A stretch of 27,429 bases of DNA, taken from JAILZP01 sp037444185 (GTDB lineage: Bacteria > Bacillota > Desulfotomaculia > Desulfotomaculales > Desulfocucumaceae). Shown piece by piece: positions 22,173-27,429 of the stretch. Numbering within the stretch: the stretch's first letter is position 1; the number at the start of each line of letters is the position of its first letter. The notes beneath the pieces were generated by a model. The model saw nothing but the letters and a program-made list of their open reading frames with translations, made no database searches and was not told the origin of the DNA. The position numbers and the translations under genes were made by a program. The stretch is taken from the NCBI GenBank assembly GCA_037444185.1, contig JBBIMW010000035.1, positions 1-27,429 on the forward strand, in the 5' to 3' direction.

Positions 22173-22201
22173 AATATATATTTCTTTTTTATGGGTGTCA
22201 A
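22173..22201 (-). promoter_or_regulatory. Consensus promoter of tyrS
   Basis: On the minus strand, TTGACA (22201-22196) and TATATT (22178-22173) are 17 bases apart, about 40 bases from the tyrS start. The -35 side overlaps TGTCAAGCAGGTATAGC (22196-22212), which resembles the ACATCAAGCAGGTATAGC part of the dispersed repeat. A small inverted repeat, GCAGGTATA / TATACTGC, lies at 22203-22222. Confidence 0.8.
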
Positions 22202-22236
22202 GCAGGTATAGCGTATACTGCTTTGCTTGTTTCGTC

Positions 22237-22264
22237 GGGAGGCAGGAGACGGGAGGTAGGAGGC
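22237..22264 (+). repeat. G-rich 14-base tandem duplication
   Basis: GGGAGGCAGGAGAC is followed at once by GGGAGGTAGGAGGC (12 of 14 identical). The stretch has many GG/GGG runs and could form a two- or three-layer G-quadruplex. It lies in the gap between the divergent tyrS and hypothetical genes. Confidence 0.6.
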
Positions 22265-22309
22265 GGAAATGAGTATGGGCGGGGATGCGTTTTGAAAGGG
22301 CGGGGCGGC

Positions 22310-22744
22310 ATGGTGGGATGGAAAAATTTAGTGGCTGGTTTTTTGACAATCATACGGCCGCCGGTTTTCGGGGCCGGATTCAAAAGGGAGGGGGTTGATC
22401 TGGCCGGCCGTCCCGGCTTAATTTCTTTTGACGGGCACAGCTTCTACTTTTTCGGCATGAGCGAAAGAGAGGCGGCCGGGCTGCTGGACGGGATCGCTTT
22501 GCTGAATGGATACACCGGCTGGCTGGCCTACATGTTGCAAGACGTGTTTTACGACGAGGAGGCCGGGGAGGATTTGTACGGGGAGATATATGACAGCCTG
22601 GCCGCCGGTGTTTTAAAAGGACCCCGGGAACTGTCGGTGGAATCGGTTTATCGCTGGGTGGAGAGTGCTGCCCCGGAGGTGGAGAAAATCAAAAGGAAAT
22701 TACTGAAGAACAATAACATTGGTACCGGTTACCTAAGTTATTAA
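22310..22744 (+). CDS. Hypothetical protein, 3' end supplied by an inserted element
   Basis: I do not recognise this protein. With ATG 22310 it is 144 aa. A hydrophobic stretch near the N-terminus (NLVAGFLTIIRPPVFGAG) may anchor it. The middle is acidic and aromatic (ISFDGHSFYFFGMSEREAAGLL, YMLQDVFYDEEAGEDLYGEIY), and a basic helix ends the native-looking part (EVEKIKRKLLKNN). The last residues, GTGYLSY, and the TAA stop are encoded by the left terminal repeat of the element at 22721-22974, so the original C-terminus was probably replaced. The frame stays open upstream to 22223, but that part runs through the G-rich duplication. The start is uncertain because ribosome signals are poor. Confidence 0.5.
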   Translation: MVGWKNLVAGFLTIIRPPVFGAGFKREGVDLAGRPGLISFDGHSFYFFGMSEREAAGLLDGIALLNGYTGWLAYMLQDVFYDEEAGEDLYGEIYDSLAAGVLKGPRELSVESVYRWVESAAPEVEKIKRKLLKNNNIGTGYLSY

Positions 22745-22974
22745 GTTATCCTTCCATAGCACCTTGTATTCCCGGCGCCGGTTGTTAAATATGATACCGG
22801 ACTGTTCAACTGTGACGGCCGGGAGGTCAATGCTGTGGCGATATACTCCGGGCGGGTGGATAAAACACCGGTACCGGCTGCTGGGACTGTCATCTATTTT
22901 AAAGTATCAACGGCCCTATTTTTATAAAGGATAGCTCCCAGACCAATAACTTAATAACTTAGTTAACCGGTACC
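22721..22974. mobile_element. 254-bp element with 29-bp terminal inverted repeats (MITE-like)
   Basis: The first 29 bases (22721-22749, starting GGTACCGGTTACCTAAG) and the last 29 (22946-22974, ending CTTAGTTAACCGGTACC) are inverted copies with one mismatch. The middle (about 195 bases) has no credible gene. No clear target duplication is visible directly outside the ends. A compact version of the ends occurs after mutS2 (16713-16755). The insertion overlaps the 3' end of the hypothetical gene on its left and stops 18 bases before the stop codon of the minus-strand gene on its right. It is probably a non-autonomous element moved by a transposase encoded elsewhere. Confidence 0.75.
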
Positions 22975-22992
22975 AGTACACAATAGTTATTT

Positions 22993-23721
22993 TCAGGGCA
23001 ACACCAGGTTCTTCCTCACCTTCTCCACCACCACGCTGAAAAATTCCTCCACGTCATCCTCCACCATATCGGCGGCCAGCAGGATTAATCTGGCCACCTC
23101 GGTTACATTTACATGGATTCTGTGCTTGTAGTACATCTGGTGGTCGTATTTGGCGGCCAGGCTCTCAGCCGTGGAGACGCTCAGGTCGATATAGGCGGGG
23201 AATTTTTCGATGCGCTTCATAAAAGGCAGAGAACCCCGCCGGAAAAAAGCCCCCAGCCTTTCGCAGATGTCCCCGACCAGATTGTGATTCGAAAAGGCGG
23301 AGTGAAGGTGCCGGCCGTAATCCCCGGCTGAGCTGATCCTCATCTCTATGCCCATTTCAATTATGTTGTGGGCCTTCCACCATCCCATTTCCGGAGGTAT
23401 GTTGCACGCGCTGACGGTGGCCTCCACCAGTACGCGCCCCTTTTCAAAGCAATATCCCCGCTCGAAGGGGGGATTTTTTTCGTCACAATAATAGTCAAGC
23501 CCGTTGGGGTTTACGCCGTGGGTCATATTGGCCAGGGCGAAATCCTTGAGGTGTTCCTGCCCCCGCAAAAAATCCATTATCTCAAATCCGCTGCCATGGG
23601 AGACATCCCGGTGCAGTCCCGCCCCGATGGCCATGTCCGGGAATATACTGCCCAGAGCCACCGCGTCGTTCATTTTTCCCAGCACTCTTTCAGCAAAGTA
23701 GACATGGGTTTGCGGGTACAT
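22993..23721 (-). CDS. Putative zinc-dependent phospholipase C-like protein
   Basis: A 242-aa protein that begins MYPQTHVYFAERVLGKMND and continues with VALGSIFPDMAIG. An N-terminal His followed by an 'xLGxxxPD' stretch and further His/Asp residues (THGVNPNGLDYY, HLHSAFSNHNLVGDI) fits the zinc-dependent phospholipase C fold in overall layout. No signal peptide is seen, so it is probably cytoplasmic. The similarity is judged by eye and is not strong, and the activity is not established. The start is one of two adjacent ATG codons (23724 or 23721) behind a GGGGGG stretch; the second has better spacing. The frame extends to 23766 without a ribosome site. It is divergent from the short gene at 23857. 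Confidence 0.55.
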   Translation of the reverse strand: MYPQTHVYFAERVLGKMNDAVALGSIFPDMAIGAGLHRDVSHGSGFEIMDFLRGQEHLKDFALANMTHGVNPNGLDYYCDEKNPPFERGYCFEKGRVLVEATVSACNIPPEMGWWKAHNIIEMGIEMRISSAGDYGRHLHSAFSNHNLVGDICERLGAFFRRGSLPFMKRIEKFPAYIDLSVSTAESLAAKYDHQMYYKHRIHVNVTEVARLILLAADMVEDDVEEFFSVVVEKVRKNLVLP

Positions 23722-23772
23722 CATATCCCCCCGGAGAACAATAATAATTTTAAATTTATTATACAACTTTTA

Positions 23773-23802
23773 TTGACAAGTAGATAAAAAATAAATTAAA
23801 AT
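23773..23802 (+). promoter_or_regulatory. Promoter of the short gene at 23857
   Basis: A perfect TTGACA (23773-23778) and TAAAAT (23797-23802) are 18 bases apart in an AT-rich gap. The predicted start of transcription is near 23809. Confidence 0.75.
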
Positions 23803-23805
23803 CAA

Positions 23806-23828
23806 ACATATGTACCAGGAACATGTGT
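23806..23828. promoter_or_regulatory. Possible operator over the transcription start
   Basis: ACATATGT (23806-23813) is a perfect palindrome, and ACATGTGT (23821-23828) follows after seven bases, so ATGT and ACAT face each other around ACCAGGA. The site covers the predicted transcription start. ATGT...ACAT pairs are known operators of PadR-type repressors, but the spacer here is seven bases and the binding protein is unknown. Confidence 0.35.
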
Positions 23829-23856
23829 GCGATCGAGTAAATGGAGAGATGATGCA

Positions 23857-24105
23857 ATGACAACTGCTCAATTAACTGGCCGGATAAAAACCGGGCTTTG
23901 CCGGGGTGTAAATACTGCCTGCCGGGGCCGGGCCGGGAATGCAGTCGCTAAGGAGGCCGGACACGGCGGCTTGTTGGCCGCCGTTGTCGCAGCAGTGGCC
24001 GACGGGTTGGAAAAAAGCGATTCCCCGGCCGGCCGGGCGGTGGGTTACGGGGTTTGCGGCCTGACCCTGTTTTATATGGCTGCCCATGTGGTTAAAGCAT
24101 TTTAA
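23857..24105 (+). CDS. Short protein of unknown function with C-terminal hydrophobic segment (82 aa)
   Basis: I do not recognise this protein. The N-terminal half is basic and polar with two Cys (TGLCRGVNTACRGRAGN). A Gly/Ala/Val-rich middle (GGLLAAVVAAVADGLEK) and a C-terminal hydrophobic stretch (GYGVCGLTLFYMAAHVVKAF) could form one or two membrane helices. The start at ATG 23857 has GGAGAG upstream. The gene has its own strong promoter and a palindromic site over the transcription start, which favours a real, regulated gene. The third repeat copy begins right after its stop and fills the whole gap to the convergent mutase gene. Confidence 0.55.
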   Translation: MTTAQLTGRIKTGLCRGVNTACRGRAGNAVAKEAGHGGLLAAVVAAVADGLEKSDSPAGRAVGYGVCGLTLFYMAAHVVKAF

Positions 24106-24107
24106 CC

Positions 24108-24290
24108 GGGAGAATGCTGCAAAGCTCATTTATGCGACATCAAGCAGGTATAGCCTGATATAGCCGGAGGCTGTTCAAAAAGCTCCAGATGCAAGGCGCG
24201 GCAAGGATTTGAGCGGAGGCGTACTTGGGGGTGCGTTGGAGCGAGAAAGCCGCCGCAACGCAGTAGATGGACTTTTTCAACAGCCTCCTA
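24108..24290 (+). repeat. Dispersed intergenic repeat, copy 3 (nearly full length)
   Basis: It follows copy 1 over its whole length: a degraded left end (GGGAGAATGCTGCAAAGC), then ATTTATGCGACATCAAGCAG, the inner arm GGAGGCTGTTCAAAAAGC at 24166, the core CAAGGCGCGGCAAGG, the stem TGCGTTG / CAACGCA, and the right arm CTTTTTCAACAGCCTCC. It ends in CTAG (24287-24290). The last three bases of that CTAG are the TAG stop of the minus-strand mutase gene. It lacks a three-base GCC unit present in copy 1. It fills the entire gap between two convergent genes. Confidence 0.85.
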
Positions 24291-25667
24291 GTACTCCCAG
24301 TGGAATGACGACACCTGGGGATACTTCTCCAGCGCCTCCTTCATTATTGCCGCTATTTCCTCCAGCCTTTCCGGGGTTCTTGCCTCGCAGCGGGCCACCA
24401 GCACCGGCTGGGTATTGGAGGCCCTGACCAGTCCCCACCCGTCGCCGAACAGTACCCTCACGCCGTCCACGTCGATAACCTCGTGTTTGCCGCTGAAATA
24501 ATCCTGGAGTTTTTTCACCACACCGAATTTTTCCTCGTCCGGGCAAGGCACCCTGGTTTCAGCCGTGGAGTGATAGCGGGGCAGGCGGTTCACCATACCG
24601 GACAGCGGCCCGTCCCAGTTGGACAGGAGCCGCAGCAGCCGGCCGGCGGCGTAGAAAGCATCGTCGTAACCGAAGTATTCATCGGCGAAGAATATGTGGC
24701 CGGACATCTCCCCGGTGAAGGGTGCGTTCAGTTCCTTCATCTTTGCCTTGATCAGGGAGTGGCCGGTCCTGTAAAACACCGGTTTGCCTCCCAGTCTCAC
24801 CACCTCGTCCACCAGGGCTTGGGAACACTTGACCTCGATTATGGCCGGCACCCCCGGGTGTTTTTCCAGTATCTCACGCCAGAATATGGCCATCAGCTGG
24901 TCGCCCCAGACCACCGTCCCCTTGTCGTCCACCACCCCTATCCGGTCGGCGTCTCCGTCGAAGGCCACCCCCAGGTCCGCCCCCCGGGACAGCACCAGGT
25001 CGATCAAGCCGGTAAGATTTTTTCTTTTTACCGGGTCCGGGTGATGATTGGGAAAAGAAGGGTCGGGGTCGCAGTAAAGGTCCAGCACTTCGCAGCCAAG
25101 GGAAGATAGAATATCCACGGCAAAGTATGATGCCGTTCCGTTGCCGCAGTCCACGGCCAGTTTCAGTTTTTTCGGCCCCAGATTGATCTTTTCCCGCAAC
25201 ATGGCTTTGTACGCCGGCACCGGGTCCGCCGCGGCCTCCTCACCCCGGCCCCTCTCGAAGTCCTTTGCATCGATCAGCCGCCGCAGTTTCTGGATCTCCT
25301 CCCCGTAGATGGTGCCCGGCCCGAGGGCGATTTTAAACCCGTTGTCCTCCGGTGGATTGTGGCTGCCGGTGATCATGACGGCCGCCTCGGTGCTGTAATG
25401 CACCCGGGCAAAGTACAGGATGGGGGTGACCACCGTCCCGATGTCCACCACCCTGCAGCCGGTGGAAACCAGCCCGCCGGTCAGGGCCCTTTTCAGCCTG
25501 GGGGAGCTCAAGCGGTTGTCCATTCCCACCAGCACGTCTTTCAGCCCTTTTCTCCTGGCCATGGTTCCGAAGGCCAGCCCCAGGAGCTCCGCCGTTTCAT
25601 TGGCAAGATCCCGGTCCGCCACCCCCCTCACGTCATACTCCCTGAATATGTTGGGATTAACCTCCAT
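24288..25667 (-). CDS. Phosphomannomutase/phosphoglucomutase (ManB/AlgC type)
   Basis: It interconverts hexose 1- and 6-phosphates through a phosphoserine, feeding nucleotide-sugar and envelope polysaccharide synthesis. It is 459 aa, the normal length of the alpha-D-phosphohexomutase family. All four domain signatures are present: TGSHNPP with the catalytic Ser 102, the metal loop DGDADR (237-242), the sugar-binding GEMSGH (319-324), and the phosphate-binding RASNTQP (415-421). GGGGGTGG lies six bases before the ATG. Whether it prefers mannose or glucose cannot be told from the sequence. Its stop codon lies in the CTAG at the end of repeat copy 3. It is divergent from the PHP phosphoesterase gene. 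Confidence 0.94.
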   Translation of the reverse strand: MEVNPNIFREYDVRGVADRDLANETAELLGLAFGTMARRKGLKDVLVGMDNRLSSPRLKRALTGGLVSTGCRVVDIGTVVTPILYFARVHYSTEAAVMITGSHNPPEDNGFKIALGPGTIYGEEIQKLRRLIDAKDFERGRGEEAAADPVPAYKAMLREKINLGPKKLKLAVDCGNGTASYFAVDILSSLGCEVLDLYCDPDPSFPNHHPDPVKRKNLTGLIDLVLSRGADLGVAFDGDADRIGVVDDKGTVVWGDQLMAIFWREILEKHPGVPAIIEVKCSQALVDEVVRLGGKPVFYRTGHSLIKAKMKELNAPFTGEMSGHIFFADEYFGYDDAFYAAGRLLRLLSNWDGPLSGMVNRLPRYHSTAETRVPCPDEEKFGVVKKLQDYFSGKHEVIDVDGVRVLFGDGWGLVRASNTQPVLVARCEARTPERLEEIAAIMKEALEKYPQVSSFHWEY

Positions 25668-25969
25668 TAAGCGCCACCCCCGTCATTAAATTCCGAGTAC
25701 TGAGTTTTGCCGCCTAATTTATTTTCATTATTTTACCGGCCGATTCCTTCTGAAAATTTTACTCACCGGCAGCTGTACTGGTTATTTTTTCTTTTGGCGG
25801 ATTTTTTTATACTCCACTTCCGGAACCATACATGATTGGCCGGATTCAGCCTCCCTGTCCGTGTTATTATAAAGGAATAAAACGGAGTCCGTCGAAAAAT
25901 AAATAAGTCCGGGAGCGGATTGAGCTGCGCCGGGATCTTCTATTTTCTCTTGCTGGGAAGGTGCAATGA
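25668..25969. other. Divergent intergenic region without a gene
   Basis: About 300 bases between the divergent mutase and PHP genes. It is AT-rich with several T tracts (for example GGATTTTTTTATACTCC near 25800) and must hold both promoters. I see TTATTATAAAGG near 25865 as a possible -10 for the PHP gene, without a convincing -35. No repeat, RNA gene or riboswitch is recognised. Confidence 0.5.
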
Positions 25970-26824
25970 ATGCTGGCTGATTTACACGTTCACACCACCG
26001 CCTCGGATGGCGCCGACAGCCCTGAAGAGGTGGTCTTTCTGGCCGCCTCCATGGGGCTTGCCGCTTTGGCCGTCACTGACCATGACACCCTGGAAGGCAT
26101 TCAGCCGGCGGTTGAAGAGGGACGCCGCCGGGGGCTGGAGGTTCTGCCGGCCATCGAAATGGGCACCGAGTATAAGGGCCGGGAGGTTCATGTGCTGGGG
26201 TACAGTATTGATGTCACCAGCGGCGAACTGTTGGCGGAACTGGATTTTTTCCGCCGCACCAGGCTTGAAAGAGTGTCCGGGATGGTCCGGAAACTGAACA
26301 GGATCGGGTTTGGACTTGCATTGCGGAGAGTGCTGGAAATTGCCGGGACGGGATCCGTGGGCAGGCCCCACATTGCCAGGGCCATGATTGAGGCAGGAAT
26401 GGCGGAGTCGGTGGAGGAGGCCTTCGATCTCTACCTGGGGGAGGGGAAGCCGGCCTTTGAGCCAAGACTGAAATACTCCCCCGCCAGGGCGGTGGGCCTG
26501 ATCAGGCGTGCCGGAGGCGTGGCCGTGCTGGCGCACCCGGGGCTGACGGGGGCCGACGAACTGATACCGTCCCTGGTGCCGGAAGGGCTGCAAGGCATAG
26601 AGGTATATCATCCGGGAAACCCCCCAGGGGCCGTTGAACACTATCTCGGTATTTGCAGGAAGTATGGGCTGCTGGCCACCGGGGGTTCCGACTACCACGG
26701 AAGCGGCAGCAGGAAGTACGACCGCCCCGGGGCCTGCGCGGTATCATACCGGGTGGTGGAGCAAATAAAAATGCTGACAGGGGCGGACCCGGCGCCGGGT
26801 GTGGTGGATGGGGCGCCACCATAG
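25970..26824 (+). CDS. PHP-domain phosphoesterase (RNase AM/TrpH-like)
   Basis: The stand-alone PHP family of this type includes E. coli YciV (RNase AM, a 5'-3' exoribonuclease) and nucleoside 3',5'-bisphosphate phosphatases. The 284-aa product has the metal ligands in order: DLHVHTTASDG (H6, H8), VTDHDT (D37, H38), E63 in AIEMG, H74 (REVHVLGY), AHPG, and GGSDYHG near the C-terminus. An insert of about 100 residues after H74 (VGRPHIARAMIEAG) is typical. GGAAGGTG lies before the ATG; an out-of-frame ATG at 25966 is ignored. The substrate is inferred from the family. The nearby PolX protein also has a PHP domain, but of a different subfamily. Confidence 0.9.
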   Translation: MLADLHVHTTASDGADSPEEVVFLAASMGLAALAVTDHDTLEGIQPAVEEGRRRGLEVLPAIEMGTEYKGREVHVLGYSIDVTSGELLAELDFFRRTRLERVSGMVRKLNRIGFGLALRRVLEIAGTGSVGRPHIARAMIEAGMAESVEEAFDLYLGEGKPAFEPRLKYSPARAVGLIRRAGGVAVLAHPGLTGADELIPSLVPEGLQGIEVYHPGNPPGAVEHYLGICRKYGLLATGGSDYHGSGSRKYDRPGACAVSYRVVEQIKMLTGADPAPGVVDGAPP

Positions 26825-26928
26825 ACCACCATGTCTAAACTGTCCCCCGGTGGCATATACTTAGAGCAAGGCTGTTTCCGGGAGGTTCTGTTTGCCGGCC
26901 GGCTTGACTTACGCAGGGGTGGTTTTTT

Positions 26929-27210
26929 GTGGACTGCAACGTCAACGGTGACGCAATTTACTTACAGAGAAGGGTTAAGGAGCTGGAAGAAAAGGTTGAG
27001 CAGCTCAGGCTCAGCCGCAGGGTATTGATGAATCTGATCGAGAAACTGGAGAAAGAGAGAAACAATTTTCAGAACCGGCTGGAAAAGGAAAACAAAAAGC
27101 TTCTTCACGCCAATTATCGTTACGCCCGGTGGCTGCTGTGCAAAAACCGGCAGATAATGGAGCTGGAATCAAAGCTGCAGGATCAGGTCCCCCGCAATTC
27201 CGCAAATTAA
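26929..27210 (+). CDS. Short coiled-coil protein of unknown function (93 aa)
   Basis: A soluble, highly charged helical protein. Heptads run from about residue 10 to 85 (YLQRRVKELEEKVEQLRLSR, LIEKLEKERNNFQNRLEKEN), with a short break around HANYRYARWLLCKNRQ, so two coiled-coil blocks flank a basic, aromatic link. Residues of that kind suggest dimerisation and possibly nucleic-acid or protein binding, but I recognise no family. The start is GTG 26929, with AGGGGTGG six bases upstream, which is a good signal. No signal peptide or membrane segment is seen. It lies directly before an AT-rich region with DnaA-box sequences. Confidence 0.65.
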   Translation: MDCNVNGDAIYLQRRVKELEEKVEQLRLSRRVLMNLIEKLEKERNNFQNRLEKENKKLLHANYRYARWLLCKNRQIMELESKLQDQVPRNSAN

Positions 27211-27214
27211 TTAT

Positions 27215-27246
27215 TTATCCACAAAGATATGCACACCTGGGGATAA
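27215..27246. promoter_or_regulatory. DnaA-box sequences downstream of the coiled-coil gene
   Basis: TTATCCACA (27215-27223) is a perfect DnaA box. TGGGGATAA (27238-27246) is the opposite-strand form with one mismatch. They begin five bases after the coiled-coil gene. A further perfect box lies at 27407-27415. The spacing and number are too few to call a replication origin. The stretch 27247-27353 is AT-rich with no gene visible. Confidence 0.5.
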
Positions 27247-27353
27247 TGGTAAATAATGCCATAATGTGACACGATTCAGAAATTTTCATTTTTTCAGACA
27301 GCAAAGGTTGTTGTTTTTCCGGGATATTAAATTTTACACTCCAAGGCCTTGTT

Positions 27354-27373
27354 CTCCCGAAAGGGAGCTTTTT
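27354..27373 (+). terminator. Short GNRA-loop terminator
   Basis: CTCCC-GAAA-GGGAG (27354-27367), then C and five T. The stem is short but followed by a T run, so it may end the transcript of the coiled-coil gene, about 145 bases after its stop. Confidence 0.55.
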
Positions 27374-27375
27374 CT

Positions 27376-27428
27376 ATGTATAGGAAACTATGCTTGCATT
27401 ATTACTTGTGGATAAGTTTTCTATACAT
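27376..27428 (+). repeat. Short module: ATGTATAGGAAA plus DnaA box, copy 2
   Basis: ATGTATAGGAAAC (27376-27388) is mirrored by GTTTTCTATACAT (27416-27428), with 12 of 13 positions complementary, and the perfect DnaA box TGTGGATAA (27407-27415) sits just inside the right arm. The left half and box match the module at 3972-4008. It comes directly after a terminator T run, as copy 1 does. It touches the window edge, so what follows is not visible. Confidence 0.5.
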
Positions 27429-27429
27429 G

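Noticed and set aside
25880..25900. Spo0A box before the PHP gene (CGTCGAA)
   Set aside because: It matches six of seven bases of the core but is a single site with no sporulation context, so chance is likely.
27215..27415. Replication origin (oriC)
   Set aside because: Only three boxes, no dnaA or dnaN in view and no clear unwinding element; the case is too weak without the sequence beyond the edge.

Overview
The window is a gene-dense, GC-rich chromosomal segment of a Gram-positive spore-forming anaerobe. It most resembles the Peptococcaceae (Desulfotomaculum/Pelotomaculum-type Clostridia). The signs are: an L20-type leader in front of infC-rpmI-rplT, a phenylalanine T-box in front of pheST, the order pheS-pheT-zapA-polX-mutS2, a DUF3231-type protein known mainly from spore formers, and an S4-type TyrRS. 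The placement is inferred from gene content and protein character, not from a database search.

Positions 1-2000 carry a small acidic protein gene on the minus strand and, divergently, the translation operon infC-rpmI-rplT with an autoregulatory leader and an AUU start for infC. Positions 2000-3500 hold a TrmH-family RNA methyltransferase and a DUF3231-like protein. Positions 3500-16700 are one long rightward block: T-box, pheS, pheT, zapA, polX, 3-methyladenine DNA glycosylase, a NIF3-like metal protein, a double U32 protein and mutS2. The block links tRNA charging, cell division and DNA/RNA maintenance.

Positions 16700-18550 are a leftward operon of a PadR regulator and a FetA/FetB-like ABC exporter, with a likely autoregulatory operator. 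Divergent from it is a MntA-HepT type toxin-antitoxin pair, followed by an OsmC-like protein and an atypical cis-prenyltransferase. tyrS follows on the minus strand. The rest holds a hypothetical gene, a putative zinc-dependent phospholipase C-like gene, a short unknown gene, a phosphomannomutase/phosphoglucomutase, a PHP-domain phosphoesterase and a short coiled-coil protein gene. The right edge is AT-rich and contains DnaA-box sequences.

The most unusual items are the following. (1) The PolX homologue has lost all three expected polymerase carboxylates but keeps its PHP nuclease motifs. (2) One dispersed repeat family occurs three times, each copy abutting a stop codon and mostly anchored on CTAG. 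(3) A separate 254-bp element with 29-bp terminal inverted repeats supplies the end of a hypothetical gene, and a compact relative of it lies after mutS2. (4) A short module (ATGTATAGGAAA plus a perfect DnaA box) occurs twice, both times right after a terminator hairpin. (5) The cis-prenyltransferase has an Arg where the Mg-binding Glu is expected. I found no CRISPR array, rRNA, tRNA or intact transposase.
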